Source: Herpetosiphon llansteffanensis
GTDB lineage: Bacteria; Chloroflexota; Chloroflexia; Chloroflexales; Herpetosiphonaceae
Assembly: GCF_003205875.1 (NCBI RefSeq)
Contig: NZ_PUBZ01000106.1
Coordinates: 1 to 47,513 of the forward strand
Length of the DNA stretch: 47,513 bases
Direction: 5' to 3'
The notes under the pieces are model-generated. The model was not told where the DNA came from. It saw nothing but the letters and a program-made list of their open reading frames with translations, and made no database searches. Positions 26,473-34,644 of this stretch are shown one piece after another (within the stretch, counting starts at the first letter, position 1; each line of letters begins with the position of its first letter). Made by a program: the position numbers and the translations under genes.

Positions 26473-26505
26473 AAAAAAACACGAAGCAACTCAGGCTTCG
26501 TGTTT
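26473..26505 (-). terminator. Rho-independent terminator of the Opp-type operon
   Basis: Minus strand: an 11-bp stem AAACACGAAGC / GCTTCGTGTTT with a 7-base loop, followed by a run of Ts (complement of 26473-26479). It lies 10 bases after the last importer gene. Confidence 0.88.
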
Positions 26506-26515
26506 GAACGATAAA

Positions 26516-27373
26516 CTATTTGGCTTCCGCTGCATCTTTGTTCAAGCGTGGGCGTTTGAAGCGCAGTGTATCCGAGCGCGGAATTTTCGGCACACTATCA
26601 ATCAAATTACGCGTGTATTCTTGCTTGGGTGCGCGAAAAATTTCCTCGACCGTATCGTATTCGACGACTTTGCCGTTAAACATCACGGCAATTTGGTCGC
26701 TCATATGCTCAACCACGGCCAAGTTATGCGAGATAAACAGGTAGGCTAAGCCCAATTGTTTTTGCAAATCTTGCAGCAAGCGCAAAATCTGAGCCTGAAT
26801 CGACACATCAAGCGCACTCACCGCTTCATCGCAAATCAACAATTTGGGATTCAAGGCCAAAGCGCGGGCGATGCCAATCCGTTGTTGCTGGCCGCCAGAA
26901 AATTCAAAAGGGAAGGCATTGGCAGCGCCAACATCAAGCCCCACCAATTCTAGCAATTCGTGCACGCGCTTGGTGCGCTCGCGAGCTGAACCAATATTAT
27001 GAATCAGCATCGGATCTTCAATCGCGCTATGCACGGTCATCATTGGGTTGAGACTCGCCAATGGATCTTGGAAGATCATCTGGATGTTGCGGCGTTTGGC
27101 ACGCAAAGCCTTGGGTTTGAGCGCGGTAAAATCAACCCCATCGAAGAAGATACGGCCTTTTTCTGGGTCGTACAAGCGAATGATACAGCGCGAAAGCGTC
27201 GATTTGCCCGAGCCTGATTCGCCGACGATGCCTAAGGTTTCGCCAGCATTCAAGGTTACGGAAACATCTTCGACAGCGGCAAAGCGGCTTTTGTCGCGCA
27301 TAAAATATTTGGAAACGCCCTCGACTTTGAGCAAGGGCTGGCCTGAATTAGGCGTGGATTGGTTGAGCGACAT
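26516..27373 (-). CDS. Oligopeptide/oligosaccharide ABC importer, ATPase subunit (OppF type)
   Basis: A 285-residue ATPase. Walker A GESGSGKST, signature FSGGQQQRIG, Walker B LLICDEAVSALD and switch LFISHNLAVV. The ending EEIFRAPKQEYTRNLIDSVP is typical of OppF/DppF. Its ATG lies inside the 3' end of the preceding OppD-type gene (26-base overlap), so the two are translationally coupled. It forms the motor heterodimer with that protein. Confidence 0.94.
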   Translation of the reverse strand: MSLNQSTPNSGQPLLKVEGVSKYFMRDKSRFAAVEDVSVTLNAGETLGIVGESGSGKSTLSRCIIRLYDPEKGRIFFDGVDFTALKPKALRAKRRNIQMIFQDPLASLNPMMTVHSAIEDPMLIHNIGSARERTKRVHELLELVGLDVGAANAFPFEFSGGQQQRIGIARALALNPKLLICDEAVSALDVSIQAQILRLLQDLQKQLGLAYLFISHNLAVVEHMSDQIAVMFNGKVVEYDTVEEIFRAPKQEYTRNLIDSVPKIPRSDTLRFKRPRLNKDAAEAK

Positions 27374-28391
27374 TGAGCATCACCTCCGCTGCTGCAGCAT
27401 CACCTTGTTGGGCTGCCTTCACCACTTCATCAGCGTGGAAACAAGCAACTAGGTGATTCGGTTCGATTGTGGCTAATTCTGGCTTGCGCTCTTGGCAAAC
27501 GCTGGTTTTGAAACTACAGCGGGGCGCAAATGGGCAAGCAGTATGCTTTTTCAAAGCGCTTGGTGGGTTGCCAGGAATCGGCTGGATGGCAGTTTTGCCA
27601 TGGCCAATTTCCATCGTGCTGTTGAGCAAACCCAAGGCATATGGGTGCGATGTGTGGTCAACCAAGCGATCAACCGTCGCCATTTCGACAATTTCGCCAG
27701 CATACATCACGGCTAATTTATCGCAATAGTTGGTGGCCACGCCCAAATCGTGGGTAATAATAATCATGGCCATGCCGGTTTCTTCCTGCAACGATTCCAG
27801 CAAATCCAGCACTTGGGCTTGCACGGTTACGTCAAGGGCAGTAGTTGGTTCATCGGCAATTAGCAATTTGGGCTTGAGTGCCAGCGCCAGTGCAATCATT
27901 ACCCGTTGGCGCATGCCGCCAGAGAATTGATACGGGTAATCGTTGAGCCGCTTGGCAGGCTGGGGAATCCCGACCCGATCCAAGAGTTCAATCGCCCGTT
28001 CGTTGGCCTCTGCTTGCGAATAGATTTTGCGCATGCGCATACTTTCGGTAATTTGCGCACCAATCTTCATAATTGGGTTGAGGCTGGTCATCGGGTCTTG
28101 AAAAATCACCGCAATATCGCGGCCACGCACATCTTGCAACTCGCGTGGCGACATTTTGACCAAATCAACGCCATTGAACACCGCCGAGCCACCGACAACT
28201 CGTCCGGTGCGGCCAATCAAACCAAGCAACGAAAGCATCGTCACCGATTTGCCCGAGCCAGATTCACCGACGATGCCAAGGCTTTGGCCAGCCTCAAGCG
28301 TAAAATTGACCCCGTTGACTGCATGCACCACGCCACCAGGCCGTTTGAACTCAACTTTGAGATCCGTGACTTCTAACAATGGCGCATTCAT
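27348..28391 (-). CDS. Oligopeptide/oligosaccharide ABC importer, ATPase subunit (OppD type)
   Basis: A 347-residue ATPase. Walker A GESGSGKS, signature FSGGMRQRV, Walker B LLIADEPTTALD. The C-terminal HTACPFAPRCSFKTSVC has the Cys spacing that binds an iron-sulfur cluster in OppD/DppD. The ATG at 28391 overlaps the upstream permease stop by one base (TAATG), which fixes the start; a longer in-frame version would overlap the permease. Confidence 0.94.
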   Translation of the reverse strand: MNAPLLEVTDLKVEFKRPGGVVHAVNGVNFTLEAGQSLGIVGESGSGKSVTMLSLLGLIGRTGRVVGGSAVFNGVDLVKMSPRELQDVRGRDIAVIFQDPMTSLNPIMKIGAQITESMRMRKIYSQAEANERAIELLDRVGIPQPAKRLNDYPYQFSGGMRQRVMIALALALKPKLLIADEPTTALDVTVQAQVLDLLESLQEETGMAMIIITHDLGVATNYCDKLAVMYAGEIVEMATVDRLVDHTSHPYALGLLNSTMEIGHGKTAIQPIPGNPPSALKKHTACPFAPRCSFKTSVCQERKPELATIEPNHLVACFHADEVVKAAQQGDAAAAEVMLNVAQPIHA

Positions 28392-29284
28392 TAGCGTTCC
28401 CCTTTCGTGTTGAAGATTTCTTGCAAGCCATCGCCAAACCATGTGAAGGCTAAGAGCGTGATACTAAACAAAAGGGTTGGCCAAACTGCCAAGTGGGGAA
28501 AACCACGCATTTTGTTAATCCCCAAGTTGATCAAGTTGCCCCACGATGGCTCTGGTGGCCGAATCCCCACCCCAATCACCGAAAGCCCTGCTTCGGCAAC
28601 CATGGCGTAGGGAATCCCAAAGCTCAGCGCCACTGCGATTGGGCCAAGAATGTTGGGGAGCACATATTTAGTAATGATGTGCCATTCGCTTGCCCCCAAG
28701 GTGCGGGCAGCCTGCACATATTCCTGATTTTTCAGCGAAAGCACTTGACCGCGAATCAACCGCGCATAGCCAGCCCAGTTGGTTATCGCCAAGGCAATCA
28801 CAATCGTGGTTACTTTTTGGCCAAGGGTGGTTGCCAAAATAATCGCCAACAAAGTGGAAGGAAACGAATTGAAAATCTCAACCAAGCGCATCAAAAAGGT
28901 GTCAACTAAGCCACCGCGCATGCCTGAGACTGAGCCAATCGCCGCCCCGATAATCAGCGAGAGAATCGAGGTGCCAAGGCCAACAATCGCCGCCGTGCGC
29001 ACAGCATAAATGATCCGACTTAATTGATCACGGCCAACATCATCAGTTCCAAACCAATGCTCGCTGGAAGGCAGTTGCCATGTTGCCGCCAAATTCTGAT
29101 CATTATAGTGATAGGGAGCGATTAATGGCGCGAAAATGGCGAGGATGACAAAGATGATAACCAACACTAAGCCAACCAAGGCCATGGTATTACGGCTATA
29201 GCGCCGCCAAAACACCTTGAGTAGCGATTCCGCCGCCGGAAGCTCGTCTTGGGTTTGTGATTGTGAAAGCTGATTAACTGCCAT
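28391..29284 (-). CDS. Oligopeptide/oligosaccharide ABC importer, permease (OppC type)
   Basis: A 297-residue inner-membrane permease. An N-terminal segment (MALVGLVLVIIFVILAIFAPL) is followed by HWFGTDDVGRDQLSRIIYA, a hallmark of OppC/DppC. The EAA-like coupling loop is QAARTLGASEWHIITKYVLPN. AAAGGAG lies nine bases before the ATG. It pairs with the OppB-type permease encoded 36 bases upstream. Confidence 0.94.
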   Translation of the reverse strand: MAVNQLSQSQTQDELPAAESLLKVFWRRYSRNTMALVGLVLVIIFVILAIFAPLIAPYHYNDQNLAATWQLPSSEHWFGTDDVGRDQLSRIIYAVRTAAIVGLGTSILSLIIGAAIGSVSGMRGGLVDTFLMRLVEIFNSFPSTLLAIILATTLGQKVTTIVIALAITNWAGYARLIRGQVLSLKNQEYVQAARTLGASEWHIITKYVLPNILGPIAVALSFGIPYAMVAEAGLSVIGVGIRPPEPSWGNLINLGINKMRGFPHLAVWPTLLFSITLLAFTWFGDGLQEIFNTKGER

Positions 29285-29320
29285 GATACAAGCTCTCCTT
29301 TGAGACTAGCGTGCAACAAA

Positions 29321-30307
29321 TTAGGCTTCGAGCTTAATCCGCGGATCAAGGATGCTATACAGGATGTCGGCTAAAAGGTTGGCCAACATCACCCCAAGGG
29401 CCAAAATAACCGTGCTCGTAATCACCAGCGGGTAATCGCGGGCCCCAAGCGCGGTGGCAAACAATTGGCCAATCCCTGGAATCCGAAAGATATTTTCAAT
29501 CCAGACTGAGCCAACCAAGGCATAAGCGATTTGGGGCGCAGTCGTTGTTACCACAGGAATCAAGGAGTTGCGGAGGGCATGACGCATAATCACCAGGCGT
29601 TCAGAAATACCTTTCGAGCGCGCAGTGCGAATAAATTCTTGGCTCATGGTTTCGGCAACTTGGTTACGGGTAAAGCGGGCAATCCCAGCAATTGGCCCCA
29701 GCGCCAAGGTGAGCACTGGCAAAATCAATTGCTTAATCGTGGGAAATGGCGTATCCCAGCCCCCATTGGGCAAGACCTTCCAAACCTGACCAGAGAAAAC
29801 TAAGATCAGTACAATTGCCAAGACATAGACGGGGACAACTTGGCCGACCATCGAAAAGCCAGTCACAATATAATCAACCCAGGTATTACGGCGGAAGCCA
29901 GCAATCACACCAAGCGGAATCCCCACAATCAGCGCGAGGCCAATCCCAAGGAAAACGATCAGCAAGGTTCGTGGCAAGCGTTCGCGCACCATATCTTGAA
30001 TTAAGATGCTTGGGCTTTGAAACGAGGGGCCAAAATCGAAGGTCACCGCATTTTTGGTGTACGTCCAAATTTGCATATACAGTGGTTTATCGAGGCCATA
30101 GCGTTCGTCGAAAAGCGCTTTTTGCAGTTTGAAGGTTTCGCTATTGCTATTTGACAATGTGGTCATCGCGGCCACTGCTCGCTGCACATCCATAAAATTG
30201 CCAGGCGCTTTGGCAAGCAGCGTATAGGAGATTGCAATAATCACCACCAGCGAGACTGCCATCATCGCCAAGCGCTTGAGTAAGAAGAAGATAAAATTGA
30301 CTCGCAT
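29321..30307 (-). CDS. Oligopeptide/oligosaccharide ABC importer, permease (OppB type)
   Basis: About 328 residues. It starts FFLLKRLAMMAVSLVVIIAI, as in OppB/DppB, with about six membrane segments and the coupling loop RTARSKGISERLVIMRHALR. There is a long soluble stretch (residues about 45-115) after the first segment. I use the ATG at 30307 since a normal short OppB N-terminus follows; the upstream in-frame extension would run towards the intercistronic hairpin and its ribosome site is not better. Confidence 0.92.
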   Translation of the reverse strand: MRVNFIFFLLKRLAMMAVSLVVIIAISYTLLAKAPGNFMDVQRAVAAMTTLSNSNSETFKLQKALFDERYGLDKPLYMQIWTYTKNAVTFDFGPSFQSPSILIQDMVRERLPRTLLIVFLGIGLALIVGIPLGVIAGFRRNTWVDYIVTGFSMVGQVVPVYVLAIVLILVFSGQVWKVLPNGGWDTPFPTIKQLILPVLTLALGPIAGIARFTRNQVAETMSQEFIRTARSKGISERLVIMRHALRNSLIPVVTTTAPQIAYALVGSVWIENIFRIPGIGQLFATALGARDYPLVITSTVILALGVMLANLLADILYSILDPRIKLEA

Positions 30308-30420
30308 AACGACCCTACCATTGCTAAATGACAAGTAATCAACAGTGCATTCCATCATGGCAGAGCCGGCGATCAAATCTTACTGCCGTGTGTCAGGAAG
30401 AATGCGTACAGTGGTGGTTG

Positions 30421-30448
30421 CTGGCGGGTGTGCTAACACACCCGCCAG
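30421..30448 (-). terminator. Stable hairpin between binding-protein and permease genes
   Basis: A perfect 12-bp GC-rich stem CTGGCGGGTGTG / CACACCCGCCAG with a 4-base loop, 12 bases after the binding-protein stop. No T-run follows on the minus strand, so it probably protects the upstream mRNA and sets more binding protein than permease, as in other importer operons. Confidence 0.75.
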
Positions 30449-30459
30449 TTGTGCGGAGC

Positions 30460-32529
30460 TTATTCAGTCCACTGTAAGTATTGATATTGGAAGATCCCGC
30501 CCCAAGCCAGTTTGTTAATCACAATGCCTGAGAGGCGTGCATCGGTTGCGTAGTACAACTTGTCGTAGTAGATGGGGATCATCCAAGCTGAGTCGATTGC
30601 CAATTGTTGAATTGCGGGCAAGGTTTCCCAAGCTTCGTCGAGGGTTTGGCCGCCCAATTTCAACATCAAGCGTTGGGCTTGTTTGTTTTCGTCGGTACGA
30701 TAATCATACCACGTTGCGTCTTGTTCTTCCTTCAAGAGCAACAACAAGCCATCTTTGTAGGCGGTCAGCTTTTCAGCATCGTCTTTGGCAGCGGTAAAGC
30801 GTTCGTTGATTGCATCCCATTGCTCTTTGAAGCTTGGGGCAGCAGCAGCTTTGGCCGAGATTTTGGCCATTTCTGGCTCTTCGATTTTGTTGATTGCTTG
30901 GCGCTTGGTCCAAGCAGCTTCGGCGCGGGTGGTCAAAGCAGCCCAATCACCAACAGCTTCGGTGCTGCTGACAGCATCGATTTGGGTTTGATATTCAGCG
31001 TACTTGGCCATGCCACCTTCTTTGTAATCCATGAAGTACCAAATGTGGTTGGTAGCCAAGGTCAAGTCGAGTGGTTGGAACCAGTTCATTGGGCCGCCAA
31101 GGGTGGCGAAGCCTGGTTGAATATCTTTGTTGTAGTTTGCCCATTGGATGTTTGAATAAACTGGGCCTTCGTTGTTTTGAATCACAACCTTCACGCCCAA
31201 GTTATCTTGCCACATCTTGACGACGGCTTCGATCCAAGGCATTTGAGGGTCGTTTGATGGTGGCGCGTAGAAGGTCAATTCTGGGAAGCCAGCGCCATCG
31301 GGATAGCCAGCTTCGGCCAGCAATTGCTTGGCCTTGGCTACATCGTAGCTCAAGCTCTTAACTTTATCCTTCACCCGAACATCGCTGTTGAAGGTGTCGG
31401 TTGGCACAGCCAAGCCCTTCAAAATTTGGTCGGTGATAGCTTTTTTGTCAATTGACAAGGCGAATGCTTGGCGCACGCGCACATCTTGCAATGGACCAGC
31501 ATCTAATGAGCGGTTGTATTCGATACCCTTCCAAACGATTGGGTTTTCTTCGCTCTTGATGTTGTCTTTGATGTCGGGGTTGCCTTGAGCGTAGGCCAAT
31601 TGGCTTGCATCTTCAAGGAAGGTGAATTGAATTTCTTGGTTTTCGAAGGCTTGCAAGCGGGCGTTTGCATCGGCGTATGGGCGCAACACAATCGTGCCTA
31701 CGTTGCCAATGCCATCGCCAACATAATTGGGGTTACGCTTGAGCACAATATCGCCGCCGCTGACCCACGATTCAACAACGTATGGGCCGTTGTAGACAGC
31801 ATTCTTGGGGTCGAACCAATCGCTTGGATGAGCTTCCAAGTTTTTGGCATTGATTGGCATGGCGTTCATAACTGGCAAGAAGTTGATGAACGCAGCGTTT
31901 GGCTGGCTCAACGTAACTTCGATGGTGTAATCGTCGACCAATTTGAAGCCGACTTCATCAATACCAACTGCGCCAGCTTTGAAAGCATAGCCATTTTTGA
32001 CGTAGCCCATCATGCCTGCCCACATTGGAGCATCTTTCAATTCTGGGCCAGCTGCGCGAACCCAGGCAGCATAGAAATCTTTAGCCGTAACAGGGTCGCC
32101 GTTCGACCATTTTTTATCTTTGCGCAGCTTGATCGTCCAAACCGTGTTGTCTGCTGAAGGCGTAGCGCTTTCGGCGATTTTTGGCACGATATTCAATTGT
32201 TGATCGTAGCCATACAAGCCTTCGAAGACAACGCCTTGTGAGACAAACAATTGAGCTGACCAGTAGGCATGGTCAAGGCTGGTAATCCCACCTTGTTGGA
32301 ATGGCAAAGTGACGGTTACATCTTTGACATCTGTGCTCGCAGGCGAAGCTTGGACATCAGTGCCAGCGGTTGGTGCAGTAGTGGTAGCTGAAGAATCGCT
32401 AGCAGGAGTGGCTTGGGTTGAACCGGTCGTGGTTGCAGTTGAGGCGGCACCGCCACAGGCTGCGAGGATTGGCAAAACGAGAATCAGGAGCGCAATTAGG
32501 CCCCACAAGTTTTTTGGCTTCTTTACCAT
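30460..32529 (-). CDS. Solute-binding lipoprotein of the Opp-type importer
   Basis: About 689 residues, larger than the usual 500-600 of SBP family 5. The signal LIALLILVLPILAACGG has lipobox LAAC, then a Ser/Thr/Ala linker. The family 5 core includes FEGLYGYDQQLNIVPKIAES, TIKLRKDKKWSNGDPVTAKDFYAAW and VRQAFALSIDKKAITDQIL. An extra helical segment at residues about 555-640 (EAAWTKRQAINKIEEPEMAK...LLLLKEEQDATW) accounts for much of the added length. Start at ATG 32529 with AGAGGAA upstream. Ligand could be peptides or oligosaccharides; the following GH5 gene hints at the latter. Confidence 0.93.
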   Translation of the reverse strand: MVKKPKNLWGLIALLILVLPILAACGGAASTATTTGSTQATPASDSSATTTAPTAGTDVQASPASTDVKDVTVTLPFQQGGITSLDHAYWSAQLFVSQGVVFEGLYGYDQQLNIVPKIAESATPSADNTVWTIKLRKDKKWSNGDPVTAKDFYAAWVRAAGPELKDAPMWAGMMGYVKNGYAFKAGAVGIDEVGFKLVDDYTIEVTLSQPNAAFINFLPVMNAMPINAKNLEAHPSDWFDPKNAVYNGPYVVESWVSGGDIVLKRNPNYVGDGIGNVGTIVLRPYADANARLQAFENQEIQFTFLEDASQLAYAQGNPDIKDNIKSEENPIVWKGIEYNRSLDAGPLQDVRVRQAFALSIDKKAITDQILKGLAVPTDTFNSDVRVKDKVKSLSYDVAKAKQLLAEAGYPDGAGFPELTFYAPPSNDPQMPWIEAVVKMWQDNLGVKVVIQNNEGPVYSNIQWANYNKDIQPGFATLGGPMNWFQPLDLTLATNHIWYFMDYKEGGMAKYAEYQTQIDAVSSTEAVGDWAALTTRAEAAWTKRQAINKIEEPEMAKISAKAAAAPSFKEQWDAINERFTAAKDDAEKLTAYKDGLLLLLKEEQDATWYDYRTDENKQAQRLMLKLGGQTLDEAWETLPAIQQLAIDSAWMIPIYYDKLYYATDARLSGIVINKLAWGGIFQYQYLQWTE

Positions 32530-32856
32530 GGGAATTTCCTCTTCTTTGAGCAAATTGAATCCAAAACGACGTACTACAATGTTAAGCGTTTGGGTTGCTA
32601 ATTCGATCGTCGATGAGCCTCCTTAGCTAGAGACAATCAAACTTGATCATTCTCACAAGCCTGTTCCAACCGAGAAGCTAGCTAGATAGGTGCTTCTGAT
32701 GCCGTTGTCGAAGCAAGCAGGTGCATGCTGGGTCATTGCTGCTGAACATTTAGGTAGGAGATTAACTACTTTTTTTAGTAAAGAAAATAAGTTCTCTGGA
32801 GGCTATTGCAGTTTTATTATGAGCGATAGACCGGTCTCTCAGCCCGATAACCGCCG

Positions 32857-32882
32857 ATTTAGCACTGCCATAGTCGCTAAAT
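32857..32882 (-). promoter_or_regulatory. Bulged hairpin in the importer leader
   Basis: The stem ATTTAGCACT (32857-32866) pairs with AGT-GCTAAAT (32872-32882) with a single bulged base and a 5-base loop, about 40 bases into the predicted transcript. It could be a cis-regulatory RNA element or an operator; it matches no riboswitch I know. Confidence 0.4.
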
Positions 32883-32929
32883 GTCCCGCAAACGTGAAAT
32901 TCACTGAAGAGTTATTGAAATTTGTGCTT

Positions 32930-32957
32930 ATTATAGAAGAATCTCTCTAAATGTCAA
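32930..32957 (-). promoter_or_regulatory. Consensus promoter of the Opp-type operon
   Basis: Minus strand: TTGACA (32952-32957), 16-base spacer, TATAAT (32930-32935), both perfect consensus. Transcription should start near 32923, leaving a leader of about 390 bases before the binding-protein ATG at 32529. The surrounding DNA (32750-33010) is unusually AT-rich. The 570-bp gap 32530-33101 otherwise shows only the leader hairpin and, at its far end, a terminator for the next gene; small ORFs there look spurious. Confidence 0.75.
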
Positions 32958-33046
32958 GTTGTTTTTTTACTAAAAATTTTAGAAAAAGATTTGAGACATA
33001 TTCTTTAGATTTGATTAAACCAATCAAGCGCCTCACGGTATTAAAC

Positions 33047-33079
33047 CAAAAATCCCCTCGCCAAGCAGTTAGCGAGGGG
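33047..33079 (-). terminator. Terminator of the F420/NADP reductase-like gene
   Basis: Minus strand: the 8-bp stem CCCCTCGC / GCGAGGGG with a 10-base loop, followed by ATTTTT. It lies 23 bases after the stop codon at 33102. Confidence 0.8.
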
Positions 33080-33101
33080 TTGAAACAGGCGAAAACGCCC
33101 T

Positions 33102-33728
33102 TTATTGCTGAGCTAAAATCGCCTCTGCCTCCGCCACGCTTAAAACCCGACCATGGCCAGCCAACGGCCCTGTTCCAGTCGAGAACAAGCGCCCGCCTTC
33201 GCGCAAGTTGCCCAAATCCATGGCAGTTGCACCCAAAGATTCGATCAACTTAATCACAACCTGTTTGGCTGCCTGATCATCGCCAGCCACAAACAATGCT
33301 TTGGGCGTTGGCGCTGCTTGCAGATGAGCCAAATCGGCAAATGGCTGATGATTAAAGGCTTTCACCAAACGCGCTTGGGGCAAGAGTTCAGCCACAATTT
33401 CACTTGAGCCGCGCCCAGCCAAATCATAAAAATCACTAGGCTTCGGCCCAAAACGATTATTGATTACGTCAACTACGATGCCCTGATAATCAGCCAATGG
33501 TTCCAAGGCTGCTGGAATATGCTGCCAGCGCACGACCAATACAATCATTTCGGCTCGTTGCAATTCTGTTGGAACAACCGCCGTAACCTGTGGCCCAAGT
33601 TGCTCGATCAGTGGTTGCAACGAGGCCGGACCACGTGAATTTGCCAACAACACCGTATGCCCGCGTTCAACCAACAATTCACAAAACAATTGGCCAACTT
33701 TACCAGCACCCAAAACCCCAATTAACAT
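33102..33728 (-). CDS. NADP/F420-dependent oxidoreductase-like Rossmann protein
   Basis: A 208-residue protein with an N-terminal dinucleotide-binding fold (MLIGVLGAGKVGQLFCELL, GxGxxG) and the layout of NADPH:F420 oxidoreductase-like proteins: NSRGP at the end of strand two, IVLVVRW for strand four, LVKAFNHQPFADL, and ALFVAGDD. Start at ATG 33728 is set by GGAGG eight bases upstream and the immediate glycine motif. The cofactor (F420 or another acceptor) and substrate are not certain; many family members are simple NADP-dependent reductases. Confidence 0.85.
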   Translation of the reverse strand: MLIGVLGAGKVGQLFCELLVERGHTVLLANSRGPASLQPLIEQLGPQVTAVVPTELQRAEMIVLVVRWQHIPAALEPLADYQGIVVDVINNRFGPKPSDFYDLAGRGSSEIVAELLPQARLVKAFNHQPFADLAHLQAAPTPKALFVAGDDQAAKQVVIKLIESLGATAMDLGNLREGGRLFSTGTGPLAGHGRVLSVAEAEAILAQQ

Positions 33729-33837
33729 CGTTGCCTCCACGCCAAAACTATGTGCTGCCCTCACTATAACGTGGCGAAGAGCAGGCTTGCTCAATATTCA
33801 GGTGGAGCAAGGGCCTGTCCATTGGCACAGGGGCGAG

Positions 33838-33880
33838 GGATGAGGGATGAAGGATGAGGGATGAGGGATGAAGGATGAAG
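33838..33880. repeat. GATGAGG/GATGAAG heptamer array
   Basis: About six tandem heptamers GATGAGG or GATGAAG upstream of the reductase gene. The same style of heptamer (CCCCTGA) opens the window at bases 1-21. Confidence 0.85.
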
Positions 33881-33990
33881 CTTATCGCCCAAAGCCTATA
33901 GCCTTTCGTGCCCTTCGTGTTCTTCGTGGTTAAAAAAAGCACTATGGCTTTTCTCAATTCCGATCCCCGATCCCCAATCCCCAACACCCC
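33881..33990. repeat. Intergenic word-repeat patch
   Basis: GCCCAAAGCCTATAGCCTTT, CGTGCCCTTCGTGTTCTTCG and CGATCCCCGATCCCCAATCC-type words. Together with the heptamer array it fills most of the 376-bp divergent gap before the next plus-strand gene. Confidence 0.7.
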
Positions 33991-34104
33991 ACCCTGAAAC
34001 TATCGTCCCAAAAAAGATAGCGCCAACAATCAACACTAACTGGGATTAATCTGGCAACGCAACAATGTTATAGTGAGCTATTCGCTGCTTTGAGGAGAAT
34101 AATC

Positions 34105-34599
34105 GTGAGCAACCAGCCCAATTACTACCCACCAACGCCACCCAACAACCAACCAAATTACCAAGATCCTTATCAAGGCCAGTATCCGCCGCAAGCACCT
34201 TATGGCCAAAATCAGTATCAAGGCCAATATCAGCCGCAAGCGCCCTATGGCCAAAACCCATACCAAGACCAATATCAGCCAATTAATTATCCTTATCATG
34301 TGCCAAATCTGCTGCAAACTGATCCCAGAATTGATCGGCGGCGTTCGAATATTGCCTTTGGAGTATTTATTGTGCTGTTACTCATTGGCGGTTTTCTGAT
34401 TAGCCGCAATCCCAACACTGTTGATCCTGCAATAGCCGGCATCTTTTTTATACTTAGCACCATTGCATGGGTGGCTGCATGGTGTTTTTCCACCAAAAGC
34501 AAGGGCTATTCGCCATGGCTTGGTTTGGTATCAATCTTAGGGGTTTTGGGGATGATCGTATTAATAGTTATTCCTAACCGCAACAAAATACGCTATTAA
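34105..34599 (+). CDS. Small membrane protein with Tyr/Gln/Pro-rich N-terminal repeats
   Basis: A 164-residue protein. I start at the GTG at 34105, preceded by GAGGAG. Residues 1-70 are low complexity with a repeated YQGQYxPQAPYGQNxYQ unit; residues about 85-160 hold three hydrophobic segments (FGVFIVLLLIGGFLIS, IAGIFFILSTIAWVAAWCF, WLGLVSILGVLGMIVLIVI). This layout resembles bacterial DUF4190/DUF805-like small membrane proteins with a Pro/Tyr-rich cytoplasmic tail, but I cannot name the family. Function unknown. It converges with xylulokinase across a strong terminator. Confidence 0.75.
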   Translation: MSNQPNYYPPTPPNNQPNYQDPYQGQYPPQAPYGQNQYQGQYQPQAPYGQNPYQDQYQPINYPYHVPNLLQTDPRIDRRRSNIAFGVFIVLLLIGGFLISRNPNTVDPAIAGIFFILSTIAWVAAWCFSTKSKGYSPWLGLVSILGVLGMIVLIVIPNRNKIRY

Positions 34600-34637
34600 A
34601 AGTTGCGCTGCCTGAAATTCAAGCAGCGCAACTTTTA
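34597..34637. terminator. Bidirectional terminator
   Basis: A perfect 15-bp stem TAAAAGTTGCGCTGC / GCAGCGCAACTTTTA with an 11-base loop. It includes the stop codon of the plus-strand membrane protein and serves xylulokinase on the other strand. Confidence 0.92.
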
Positions 34638-34644
34638 GTTAAAT

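Noticed and set aside
32530-32923. Known riboswitch in the importer leader
   Set aside because: I compared by eye with common classes (cobalamin, TPP, T-box, SAM) and saw no core motif; only simple hairpins are supported.
32690-33253. Plus-strand small ORFs in the importer leader and beyond
   Set aside because: They cross the consensus minus-strand promoter and terminator, have no ribosome site and look like random AT-rich frames.
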